Assembly: GCA_900769875.1 (NCBI GenBank)
Contig: CAAGII010000150.1
Location: 1-5,224, forward strand
Source: Clostridia bacterium
GTDB lineage: Bacteria; Bacillota; Clostridia; Christensenellales; Aristaeellaceae
DNA length: 5,224 nucleotides
Direction of reading: 5' to 3'
A program made the position numbers and the translations under genes. Each line of letters opens with the position of its first letter. Within the stretch, counting starts at the first letter, position 1. Below, in pieces: positions 1 through 4,382 of this stretch. The notes under the pieces are model-generated. The model searched no databases. It saw only the letters and a list, made by a program, of their open reading frames with translations, and was not told where the DNA came from.

Positions 1-342
1 TCCGGAACTGAAACTATGGCTGTAACGCTTGGTTGCGGGATAGCTGCTGCCGACACGTTCATAGCATTCGGTGCAGCCCTCGTACATATAGCCAGACATT
101 TCATGTTCCTGATCGGATACGGGTTTATAGTGGATGGCATAGCGAACATCCCACATTGTCAGGGTGGAGGAATGTGAACACGAGGCTCCGTATATCTGAA
201 TAGTCTGGCTTGTACTGCATGCCGGATTGCTGACAATGTCAGAGTATTCTGTAGCATGTGCTGACGGGATATTGAACAAAAGCATGAATGCCGCAAGAAA
301 TGCAACAAACCGATTGCCTCGCTTGCTGGTGATGGTTGCCAT
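1..342 (-). CDS. Secreted Cys-containing protein, N-terminal part (runs off left edge)
   Basis: I do not recognise the family. The frame is open from the ATG at 342 to the window edge (114 residues, no stop), so the C-terminus is missing. The start is supported by GGAG at 350-353 with a 7-nt spacer. Residues 1-30 form a clear Sec signal peptide: a basic N-region (Lys7, Arg8, Arg11), a hydrophobic core at about 12-24, and a probable signal peptidase I site after Ala-His-Ala (28-30). The mature part is polar, Ser/Tyr-rich, and has four cysteines: Cys42, Cys55 and a CxxC pair at Cys90/Cys93 (Gly-Cys-Thr-Glu-Cys-Tyr). The CxxC could bind metal or form a disulfide; this is inference. No membrane anchor or sorting signal is visible in the part present. 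It lies downstream of the two secreted YbjN-like genes on the same strand but 296 bp away, so it is probably a separate transcription unit. That it is a real exported protein is fairly sure; its function is unknown. Confidence 0.8.
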   Translation of the reverse strand, partial: MATITSKRGNRFVAFLAAFMLLFNIPSAHATEYSDIVSNPACSTSQTIQIYGASCSHSSTLTMWDVRYAIHYKPVSDQEHEMSGYMYEGCTECYERVGSSYPATKRYSHSFSSG

Positions 343-638
343 TTTGATTCTCCTTTCTTTATCATGGCTGTGGAAGACGTTATCACAAAACAGCGATAGA
401 ATTGCCCGTTTTGCCGTCAATGGACGACATGCTACAGACACAGACAGATATTAGGTTCTTCGTACTGGCATCATGTGCCGCACATGGCGCTCAAATTTTT
501 CTGCAATGCGGGCTTATTCTATTTGAATGCTGGCTGTGAACGTGCAATACGTCAGTGAGGTGATTGCCATTCATCTGGCTTACAGAGGGTGGAAATTTGG
601 ACAATGACAGCTTTCCTGCAGAGGATATCTCTTCCCCA
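343..638. other. Intergenic region between two minus-strand secreted-protein genes
   Basis: I see no convincing gene in this 296-bp stretch. Short open frames here lack ribosome binding sites. On the minus strand, TTGACG (415-420) followed after 16 nt by TATCGC (393-398) could be a weak promoter for the gene starting at 342, and GATAAC (379-384), preceded by TG one nt upstream, is an alternative extended -10. Neither is strong. A 15-bp palindrome CATGTG-CCG-CACATG (472-486) lies about 130 bp upstream of that gene and could be an operator. No hairpin with a U-tract follows the stop codon at 639, so I cannot place a terminator. Confidence 0.5.
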
Positions 639-1220
639 TCAGGAGCCCATCTTCAGACCCGAGTCAAGGTAGGTGTCGGACAGCACAAAGAACCTTTCCA
701 GCACGTCAATGAGGTAGTCGCGAATCACTCGCATGAAGATTGCGCCCGCATCCTCAGTGCGTAGGTAGGTGATCTGCCCCTGAAGGCGCAGGGAGTGCGT
801 GTCCTCGTCGATGCAGCAGACGACCGGACAGCCGATGTTGAGCTGATTGCAGACCGTCAATGCGGCGACTTCATCCGTATAGCCGCACAGAGGATCCGAG
901 ATGAACTCAATGATATTGTCGTTTTTGTGCAGTATGATCTGCATGTGATAGCTCGTTCCGTCAGCAAAGCTAAAGAGCAACAGATTCAGGGTTTGGGTGT
1001 TGGCGGTGTCGCTGAGCCTGGAAATGGTGTAGGTGTTGCCGCTATCCTCAAGAGCCTGCGCCACGCTCCGCGTCGAATCCCATATCGTAAAGACGTCCAT
1101 GTTCGGGGCGTTATTGCCGGGGACAGAGCCAAAGGGAGATTCCATCTCGCCCAACGCCGCGCCGAGAGTACACACAAGCATGCATAGCGCGAGCATGGCA
1201 GCTGTCAGCCTCTTTTTCAT
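639..1220 (-). CDS. Secreted YbjN-like fold protein, paralogue 2
   Basis: A 193-residue exported protein of unknown function. The ATG at 1218-1220 follows GGAGGA (1228-1233) with a 7-nt spacer. Residues 1-24 are a signal peptide (Met-Lys-Lys-Arg, then a Leu/Ala/Cys-rich core) with likely cleavage after Ala-Leu-Gly. The mature part alternates predicted beta strands (about 63-108 and 131-151) with helices at about 113-129 and 155-179. It aligns with the neighbouring protein at 1258-1818 over about 50 residues: Cys124-Asn-x-Leu-Asn, Val-x-Cys135, Tyr152-Leu and Glu156-Asp-x-Gly followed by Arg. The order helix with an N-x-L-N element, two or three strands, then a long helix resembles the YbjN/type III chaperone-like fold; this family link is inferred by eye. 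It is the last gene of a probable three-gene cluster, 37 bp behind its paralogue. It lacks any catalytic motif, so a binding or chaperone role is more likely than an enzymatic one. Confidence 0.82.
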   Translation of the reverse strand: MKKRLTAAMLALCMLVCTLGAALGEMESPFGSVPGNNAPNMDVFTIWDSTRSVAQALEDSGNTYTISRLSDTANTQTLNLLLFSFADGTSYHMQIILHKNDNIIEFISDPLCGYTDEVAALTVCNQLNIGCPVVCCIDEDTHSLRLQGQITYLRTEDAGAIFMRVIRDYLIDVLERFFVLSDTYLDSGLKMGS

Positions 1221-1257
1221 GATTCATTCCTCCATCCAATACGGTGCAGCACGCTTG

Positions 1258-1818
1258 TTAGGGAGTGGTGTATTCCCTGAGCGGAGTGAATATTTCGGCT
1301 ATTTTATGCTGAAAGGTGGGGCTCAGGTCGGTGATTTCGCTCATCTGCGCGTACAGGTCAGCGAGTGCGTCCGGAAAGGGAGCGATCATGTTGCGCATGG
1401 TCTCGCCCACGTCCTCGGGATTGAGGTACGGCACGCTCATGGCAACTCTGACCTGATTGTACTCCGTTTGGTTGACGAAGCACACTCCGCTCCAGCGCTG
1501 ATTGAGCCGGTTGCAGATTCTGCTCACCTCAAGTGCTTTCTCAGGCTCGTAGAAGACGGGGTTGGCTACGATGGCAAAGGCAGTCATGGTATCCGTGGCC
1601 AGACTGAGGTAGAGGACGGTGGTGCCGTACTCGTCATCGTACAGCGGATGCGCAAAGGTATGATCAAATGTGGTGCCGCTTACCTCGTAGCAGCTGCCGT
1701 ATTCCTGCAGCAGCCATGTGCGCAGGTAATCCCCATCGGGGTACGTCGTTTCCTCCGCCAGCGCCGCGCCCATCGCAAGCAGGCACAGCGCAAGCAGGCA
1801 GCACAGCAGCCTTTTCAT
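1258..1818 (-). CDS. Secreted YbjN-like fold protein, paralogue 1
   Basis: A 186-residue exported protein. I place the start at the ATG 1816-1818, because it gives a compact signal peptide (Met-Lys-Arg, then a Leu/Cys-rich core to about residue 21, cleavage after Ala-Leu-Ala) and because CTCCTT at 1830-1835 (AAGGAG on the coding strand) lies between this ATG and the upstream in-frame ATG at 1848, which has no ribosome binding site. The mature domain (22-186) has beta-rich segments at about 51-87 and 111-131 and helices at about 92-108 and 134-162. Cys102-Asn-Arg-Leu-Asn, Cys113 (the same 11-residue spacing as in the paralogue), Tyr131-Leu and Glu135-Asp-Val-Gly are shared with the protein at 639-1220. 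The N-x-L-N helix followed by strands and a helix resembles YbjN-like domains, by inference. It lies 57 bp downstream of the OB-like gene and 37 bp upstream of its paralogue, as expected for co-transcription. Function unknown. Confidence 0.83.
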   Translation of the reverse strand: MKRLLCCLLALCLLAMGAALAEETTYPDGDYLRTWLLQEYGSCYEVSGTTFDHTFAHPLYDDEYGTTVLYLSLATDTMTAFAIVANPVFYEPEKALEVSRICNRLNQRWSGVCFVNQTEYNQVRVAMSVPYLNPEDVGETMRNMIAPFPDALADLYAQMSEITDLSPTFQHKIAEIFTPLREYTTP

Positions 1819-1829
1819 GATGATCGTCA

Positions 1830-1835
1830 CTCCTT
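1830..1835 (-). promoter_or_regulatory. Ribosome binding site fixing the start at 1818
   Basis: AAGGAG on the minus strand within an A-rich run, 11 nt before the ATG at 1816-1818. It lies inside the frame that would begin at ATG 1848, so it argues for the shorter protein with an immediate signal peptide. The spacer is on the long side. Confidence 0.6.
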
Positions 1836-1875
1836 TTTTCGCGTTCATCCCCGTTTGGCGGTGGATGCGCGCCGC

Positions 1876-2118
1876 TCAGGCGCCCTGCGCCGCGTCAAGC
1901 ACCGCGTCGATGGCGACGGTGACCTTCCGCTTGGAGCAGGAGGGCTTGAACACCGTGCAAAGCACCCGCGTGCCCGGCGAAAGCCTGCCGTAGGCGGCAA
2001 ATGCCTTCTGTCCGTTTTCAAGCAGCAGAAACAGGCCGTTTTTGCATTCGCCGGAGACCACGCCGTAGACACTATCCAAGATATTGAGTCCTTCGGCCTG
2101 AAACTGTGTGTCATCCAT
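1876..2118 (-). CDS. Small OB/S1-like protein, probably cytoplasmic
   Basis: An 80-residue protein with no signal peptide or membrane segment. The ATG at 2116-2118 follows AAGGAG (2127-2132) with an 8-nt spacer. After a short leader (1-14) the chain reads as five beta strands: Val18-Tyr-Gly-Val-Val-Ser-Gly, then Gly-Leu-Phe-Leu-Leu-Leu followed by Glu-Asn-Gly, then Lys-Ala-Phe-Ala-Ala-Tyr, then a Leu-x-Pro-Gly-x-Arg-Val-Leu-Cys turn and strand, and finally a basic Lys-Arg-Lys-Val strand. The G-x-V-x-G / G-L-F-x-x-L / L-x-x-G-x-R-V pattern resembles the S1/OB fold, so nucleic-acid binding is possible but inferred. It is the first gene of the cluster with the two secreted YbjN-like proteins (57-bp gap). 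Upstream there is only a weak -10 candidate, TATCAT (2180-2185, minus strand), with no good -35 and an A-run near 2214-2221, so read-through from the repeat-protein gene is also possible. The coding call is more certain than the fold. Confidence 0.75.
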   Translation of the reverse strand: MDDTQFQAEGLNILDSVYGVVSGECKNGLFLLLENGQKAFAAYGRLSPGTRVLCTVFKPSCSKRKVTVAIDAVLDAAQGA

Positions 2119-2263
2119 GGCGCTCGCTCCTTCCGCATCGCCGCTCCCATGGGGAGCCTATACGCTTTTGTGTGCTTCCATGATACAGCGATGGCGGCGC
2201 GCCCCGTAATCTGGTTTTTTTTGGAGATTTGTCGGGGAACCCCGCGCCCTTTTCACGCACATG

Positions 2264-2295
2264 AAAGGACGCGGCACACAAGCGTTGCCGCGTCC
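2264..2295 (-). terminator. GC-rich hairpin after the repeat-protein gene, probable terminator
   Basis: A perfect 10-bp inverted repeat, GGACGCGGCA (2267-2276) and TGCCGCGTCC (2286-2295), is separated by a 9-nt loop and begins 27 bp past the stop codon at 2323. In the direction of transcription the stem is followed by only TTT (2264-2266) and then a second, weaker stem (2251-2266), so it is not a textbook intrinsic terminator. It could be a partial terminator or a 3'-end-stabilising hairpin that lets some transcripts continue into the gene at 2118. Confidence 0.5.
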
Positions 2296-2322
2296 CTGCG
2301 TATGGCGCAGAATGCGCGTTTT

Positions 2323-3105
2323 TCAGATGATGCCGGAATCCAGCTTCAGCACAATCAGCTCCAGCAGCTCGACGGAGCGGTACAGGCCGTTGACGCTCTG
2401 CTGCACCGCGCTTTTCGCGCTGCGGTTGCCGGAGGAGAAGGAGGAGTGGATGCTGCTCACGTCCGAATAGCTGCACCCGAGCTTGATGGCGATCAGCTCC
2501 AGCAGCTCGACGGCGCGATAGTTGCCGTTGGCCAGCTGCTGGGGCGCGCTCTCCGCCCTGCGGTTGCCGGAGGTAAACGAGGAATGAACATCCGACACGG
2601 AGGAATAGGTGCAGCCGATTTTCAGCGCGATCAGCTCCAGCAGCTCCACCATCCGGTACGCGCCGTTGACCTGCTGCTGCACCGCGCTGTTCGCCTTGCG
2701 GTTGCCCGATGTGAAGGAGGAGTGGATATCGGAGACGCTGGAATAGTTGCAGCCGTACTTGAGCGCAATCGCCTCCAGCAGCTCGACGCAGCGGTACAGT
2801 CCGTTGGCCAGCTGCTGGGGCGCGCTGTCCGCCTTGCGGTTGCCGGACACATAGGACGAATGAATGCTCGACACCGTGCTGGAGGCGACGCCCACCTGAT
2901 ATGCCCACACCTCCAGCAGCTCGACACAGCGGTACGCGCCGTTGACCTGCTGCTGGGGCGCGCTGTCCGCCTTGCGGTTGCCGGATACAAACGATGAATG
3001 GATATCCCAGATCGTGCTGGCATACGAGCCGGCCAGCGCCGTCTGCGGCGTCAGCAGCGCCAATGCGAGGATGATCGTCAGCAGTATGGACAGATGCTTT
3101 TTCAT
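2323..3105 (-). CDS. Secreted protein of five 46-residue tandem repeats
   Basis: A 260-residue exported protein; I do not recognise the repeat family. The start is ATG 3103-3105, preceded by GGGGAG (3113-3118) with a 7-nt spacer. Longer in-frame starts (GTG near 3225) have no ribosome binding site and would bury the signal peptide. Residues 1-25 are a signal peptide (Met-Lys-Lys-His, Leu/Ile/Ala core, Thr-Ala-Leu-Ala cleavage). Residues 34-79, 80-125, 126-171, 172-217 and 218-260 are five tandem repeats that fill the whole mature protein. Each has Ile/Val-His-Ser-Ser-Phe/Tyr, Ser-Gly-Asn-Arg, Ser-Ala-x-Gln-Gln, Asn-Gly-x-Tyr-Arg and Val-Glu-Leu-Leu-Glu; repeats 2-4 also carry Tyr/Ile/Leu-Gly-Cys. 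The pattern suggests two helices per repeat, the second strongly amphipathic. No anchor, sorting motif or catalytic motif is visible. It has its own promoter and long leader. A surface or matrix scaffold, or a binding protein, is plausible but inferred. Confidence 0.88.
   Translation of the reverse strand: MKKHLSILLTIILALALLTPQTALAGSYASTIWDIHSSFVSGNRKADSAPQQQVNGAYRCVELLEVWAYQVGVASSTVSSIHSSYVSGNRKADSAPQQLANGLYRCVELLEAIALKYGCNYSSVSDIHSSFTSGNRKANSAVQQQVNGAYRMVELLELIALKIGCTYSSVSDVHSSFTSGNRRAESAPQQLANGNYRAVELLELIAIKLGCSYSDVSSIHSSFSSGNRSAKSAVQQSVNGLYRSVELLELIVLKLDSGII
2326..3006 (-). repeat. Five in-frame 138-bp tandem repeats
   Basis: In coding order the units are 3006-2869, 2868-2731, 2730-2593, 2592-2455 and 2454-2326 (the last is nine bases short before the stop). 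The period is exactly 138 bp. Units 1 and 2 share an identical 37-base run (2949-2985 and 2811-2847). Protein variants alternate: Gln-Gln-Gln-Val-Asn-Gly in units 1 and 3, Gln-Gln-Leu-Ala-Asn-Gly in units 2 and 4. This suggests growth by duplication of a two-unit block plus local gene conversion. Confidence 0.92.
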
Positions 3106-3269
3106 GGCTCTTCTCCCCCTTGTTCGGTCGTACCTCATGGTGCTTACGCGGATGCTTCCAGCATACCAACGCCCCTTCGCGATGCGCATGTACCCGATGC
3201 GGCCGTGCAAAGCGCGCACGGGCACACTGCCCCGGGAAGGCTCGTTATCCTGCTGTCAAATACCTGCTA
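3106..3269 (-). promoter_or_regulatory. Long structured 5' leader of the repeat-protein gene
   Basis: From the predicted start point near 3269 to the ATG at 3105 the untranslated leader is about 164 nt. On the minus strand it holds several perfect small stems in order: GGGCA-GTG-TGCCC, directly followed by CCGTGC with GCACGG across a 7-nt loop, and further down ATGCT-GGA-AGCAT. An upstream CTTCCC could pair with the ribosome binding site GGGGAG. I do not recognise a known riboswitch. Regulation by leader folding is inference. Confidence 0.4.
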
Positions 3270-3275
3270 CCATCA

Positions 3276-3304
3276 ATTATAGAGGATTCGCCGCGCTTTT
3301 GCAA
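3276..3304 (-). promoter_or_regulatory. Sigma-A-type promoter for the repeat-protein gene
   Basis: On the minus strand TTGCAA (3299-3304) is followed after exactly 17 nt by a perfect TATAAT (3276-3281). This is the best match upstream of the gene at 3105. A perfect TTGACA lying further downstream, inside the leader, has no -10 box at the right distance. Confidence 0.7.
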
Positions 3305-3358
3305 CCGTCCGGCACGCAACACACGAAAATTTGTGCGGAGGGGAGCCTGCCGTCTTTC

Positions 3359-3423
3359 CGCTTGTCTTTCGGAGAAGGGATGGTATAATGGCAGAAGGGG
3401 AGTAGACCCGGCGAATCGGAATT
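3359..3423 (+). repeat. 65-bp promoter/leader direct repeat, copy A
   Basis: This segment aligns without gaps to 3914-3978, with 54 of 65 positions identical by my count; the first 16 positions are identical. Copy A carries the intact promoter of the ABM gene (the -10 is TATAAT) and the first part of its leader, ending just before the ribosome binding site. Confidence 0.88.
3362..3389 (+). promoter_or_regulatory. Extended -10 promoter for the ABM-domain gene
   Basis: TGG-TATAAT (3381-3389) is a perfect extended -10 element, with TTGTCT (3362-3367) as a 4-of-6 -35 box at a 16-nt spacing. Transcription would start near 3396, giving a leader of about 43 nt. It points away from the minus-strand promoter at 3276-3304, so the two genes are divergently transcribed. 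Confidence 0.72.
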
Positions 3424-3424
3424 G

Positions 3425-3431
3425 AAGGAGG
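3425..3431 (+). promoter_or_regulatory. Ribosome binding site favouring a TTG start
   Basis: AAGGAGG ends one base before the ATG at 3433, which is too close for normal initiation. It lies 7 nt before the in-frame TTG at 3439. The spacing therefore argues for TTG as the real start codon. Confidence 0.7.
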
Positions 3432-3438
3432 AATGAGT

Positions 3439-3765
3439 TTGAGCATCACGGTGAACATATATTACTCCGGCAAAAATGACGCTGCCCGTCAGTTTGCAAA
3501 AGAAATGGTGTCAAGCGGCACGGTGGCCGCGATCCGGAATGAAGAAGGAAATCTTCAATATGAGTATTTCTATCCCGTGGAGGATACCCAAACCGTTCTG
3601 CTGATTGACAGTTGGGTCAATCAGGATGCGATTGACATGCATCATCGCACACCGATGATGCAGAAGATTATGGAGCTTCGGGAAAAATATGATCTACATA
3701 TGAAGGTTTTGCGGTTCGTTTCGGACGACGTGCCGCAAACAGATACTTCGTTCATTCGGAAATGA
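3439..3765 (+). CDS. Small ABM-domain protein, putative quinol monooxygenase family
   Basis: A 108-residue protein that fills one antibiotic-biosynthesis-monooxygenase (ABM, dimeric ferredoxin-like alpha/beta barrel) domain. It opens with a beta strand (Ile3-Thr-Val-Asn-Ile-Tyr-Tyr), then a helix (13-26), the family-typical Glu-Glu-Gly-Asn-Leu (35-39) leading into Tyr-Glu-Tyr-Phe, the strand Val-Leu-Leu-Ile-Asp-Ser-Trp59, His68-His69, Pro72-Met-Met, a helix (73-83) and a last strand (87-94). Such proteins act as cofactor-free oxygenases on quinol-like substrates or as small stress proteins; the substrate here cannot be told. It is soluble, with no signal peptide. I start at TTG 3439 because of the ribosome binding site spacing; ATG 3433 would add two residues. 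It is driven by the divergent promoter at 3362-3389. Family assignment is confident, biochemical role is not. Confidence 0.88.
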   Translation: MSITVNIYYSGKNDAARQFAKEMVSSGTVAAIRNEEGNLQYEYFYPVEDTQTVLLIDSWVNQDAIDMHHRTPMMQKIMELREKYDLHMKVLRFVSDDVPQTDTSFIRK

Positions 3766-3805
3766 GAAACAGCACTGACAAATTGCACAGAAACAGATGC
3801 CGTGA

Positions 3806-3891
3806 ACGCGCAAATCCCCTGCTCCCGTGAGCGCAATCATCTTAGCACAGGGGCTGTGAGGGCGCTACGGAAAAGCAGGGGACTTGTGTGT
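3806..3891. other. Long imperfect hairpin between the two repeat copies
   Basis: Positions 3806-3823 pair with 3874-3891 at 17 of 18 positions (two G-U pairs read as plus-strand RNA, one A-C mismatch), including the perfect TCCCCTGCT/AGCAGGGGA. After a small internal loop, CCGT (3825-3828) pairs with ACGG (3867-3870), then AGCGC (3830-3834) with GCGCT (3862-3866), and an apical CACAG-GGG-CTGTG stem (3846-3858) sits inside. No U-tract follows on either strand, so it is not an intrinsic terminator. It could be a structured RNA, an mRNA-stabilising 3' element of the ABM transcript, or a small palindromic repeat element. The structure is seen in the sequence; the role is unknown. Confidence 0.6.
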
Positions 3892-3913
3892 GAATTGGGG
3901 ATATCGAATTGCC

Positions 3914-3978
3914 CGCTTGTCTTTCGGAGGAAAAATGGGAGAATGGCAGAAGGGGAGAAGCCCCAACAAATCGGAATT
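3914..3978 (+). repeat. 65-bp promoter/leader direct repeat, copy B (-10 lost)
   Basis: This is the second copy of the module at 3359-3423, 555 bp downstream. At the position of the -10 box it reads GAGAAT instead of TATAAT, while the TTGTCT -35 and the 16-nt spacing are kept, so it is probably inactive as a promoter. It precedes the Cys/His-rich gene. After the copy ends, GAGGAAT-AGTT (3990-4000) again resembles the start region of the ABM gene, so the original duplication may have reached the start codon. Confidence 0.85.
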
Positions 3979-4022
3979 TATCAGAAAATGAGGAATAGTT
4001 GAAATGGAGGCGCTATCATAAC

Positions 4023-4346
4023 ATGAAGATTGAAGGGAACCAGAAAGAACTGGATGCAATGGTAGAATTTCATAAGGGAAACCGTGTCGAGGGGCTGAGA
4101 CTGCAAGAAGAATTTGCAGCGGAATTTCGTAAGGAGTATAAAGACAAAGATCACTGTCCTTGCCTGAAAGCCTGTCGTTATCACGGAAACTGTAAGGAAT
4201 GTGTAGCAATCCACAGAGCGCATCAGGAACATGTTCCTAATTGTATGCGACCATTGATTAATAAAAAATTGAAATTGATGTCAGAATTAACAGAACATAC
4301 CTTGGCAAATGAAATAGAAGCTCCACATGAGATTTTAAGAAAATAG
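4023..4346 (+). CDS. Small Cys/His-rich protein, probable metal-binding
   Basis: A 107-residue soluble protein. The N-terminal third (about 5-40) is a charged helical segment (Lys, Glu, Arg, Gln). The centre is a dense Cys/His cluster: Cys45, Cys47, Cys51, His54, Cys57, Cys60, His64, His67, His70 and Cys74, with His44 just ahead. The C-terminal third (75-107) is helical. The spacing implies one or two bound zinc ions or an iron-sulfur cluster, by inference. I recall similar uncharacterised small proteins in Clostridia with a Tyr-His-Gly-x-Cys core but cannot name the family safely. Start: ATG 4023 has GGAGG (4006-4010) with a 12-nt spacer; an alternative TTG at 3999 has GAGG 5 nt upstream and adds eight residues. 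Base composition is AT-rich, towards the 3' end especially, unlike the GC-rich flanks. Its nearest promoter copy (3914-3978) is damaged, so expression may depend on read-through from the ABM promoter. Confidence 0.85.
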   Translation: MKIEGNQKELDAMVEFHKGNRVEGLRLQEEFAAEFRKEYKDKDHCPCLKACRYHGNCKECVAIHRAHQEHVPNCMRPLINKKLKLMSELTEHTLANEIEAPHEILRK

Positions 4347-4382
4347 GCAAGTCAACTTCCAGTTTCTCAGGTGATCCCCCGC

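Noticed and set aside
795..1187. A 130-codon plus-strand frame
   Set aside because: It is fully antisense to the signal-peptide protein at 639-1220 and lacks a ribosome binding site.
2214..2222. A plus-strand run of T as terminator tail
   Set aside because: No plus-strand gene ends nearby and no stable stem precedes the run; on the minus strand it is just an A-run upstream of the gene at 2118.
1033..2997. A 654-codon open frame on the plus strand
   Set aside because: It runs antisense across four well-supported minus-strand genes with ribosome binding sites and signal peptides, has no ribosome binding site of its own, and its apparent repeats are just the antisense of the 138-bp coding repeats.
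2326..3006. CRISPR-like regularly spaced repeats
   Set aside because: The units are 138 bp, contiguous, in frame and diverged at codon level, with no unique spacers.
2111..3169. A 352-codon minus-strand frame rich in Arg/Gln/Ala
   Set aside because: It is a shifted-frame reading of the tandem repeats. The frame at 2323-3105 has a signal peptide, ribosome binding site and sensible protein composition; this one does not.
3106..3225. An N-terminal extension of the repeat protein to a GTG near 3225
   Set aside because: It has no ribosome binding site and would put 40 basic residues before a typical signal peptide; the stretch is better read as leader RNA.
3802..4002. A 66-codon plus-strand frame between the ABM and Cys/His genes
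   Set aside because: It has no ribosome binding site and covers the long hairpin and the duplicated promoter segment; the product resembles no protein.
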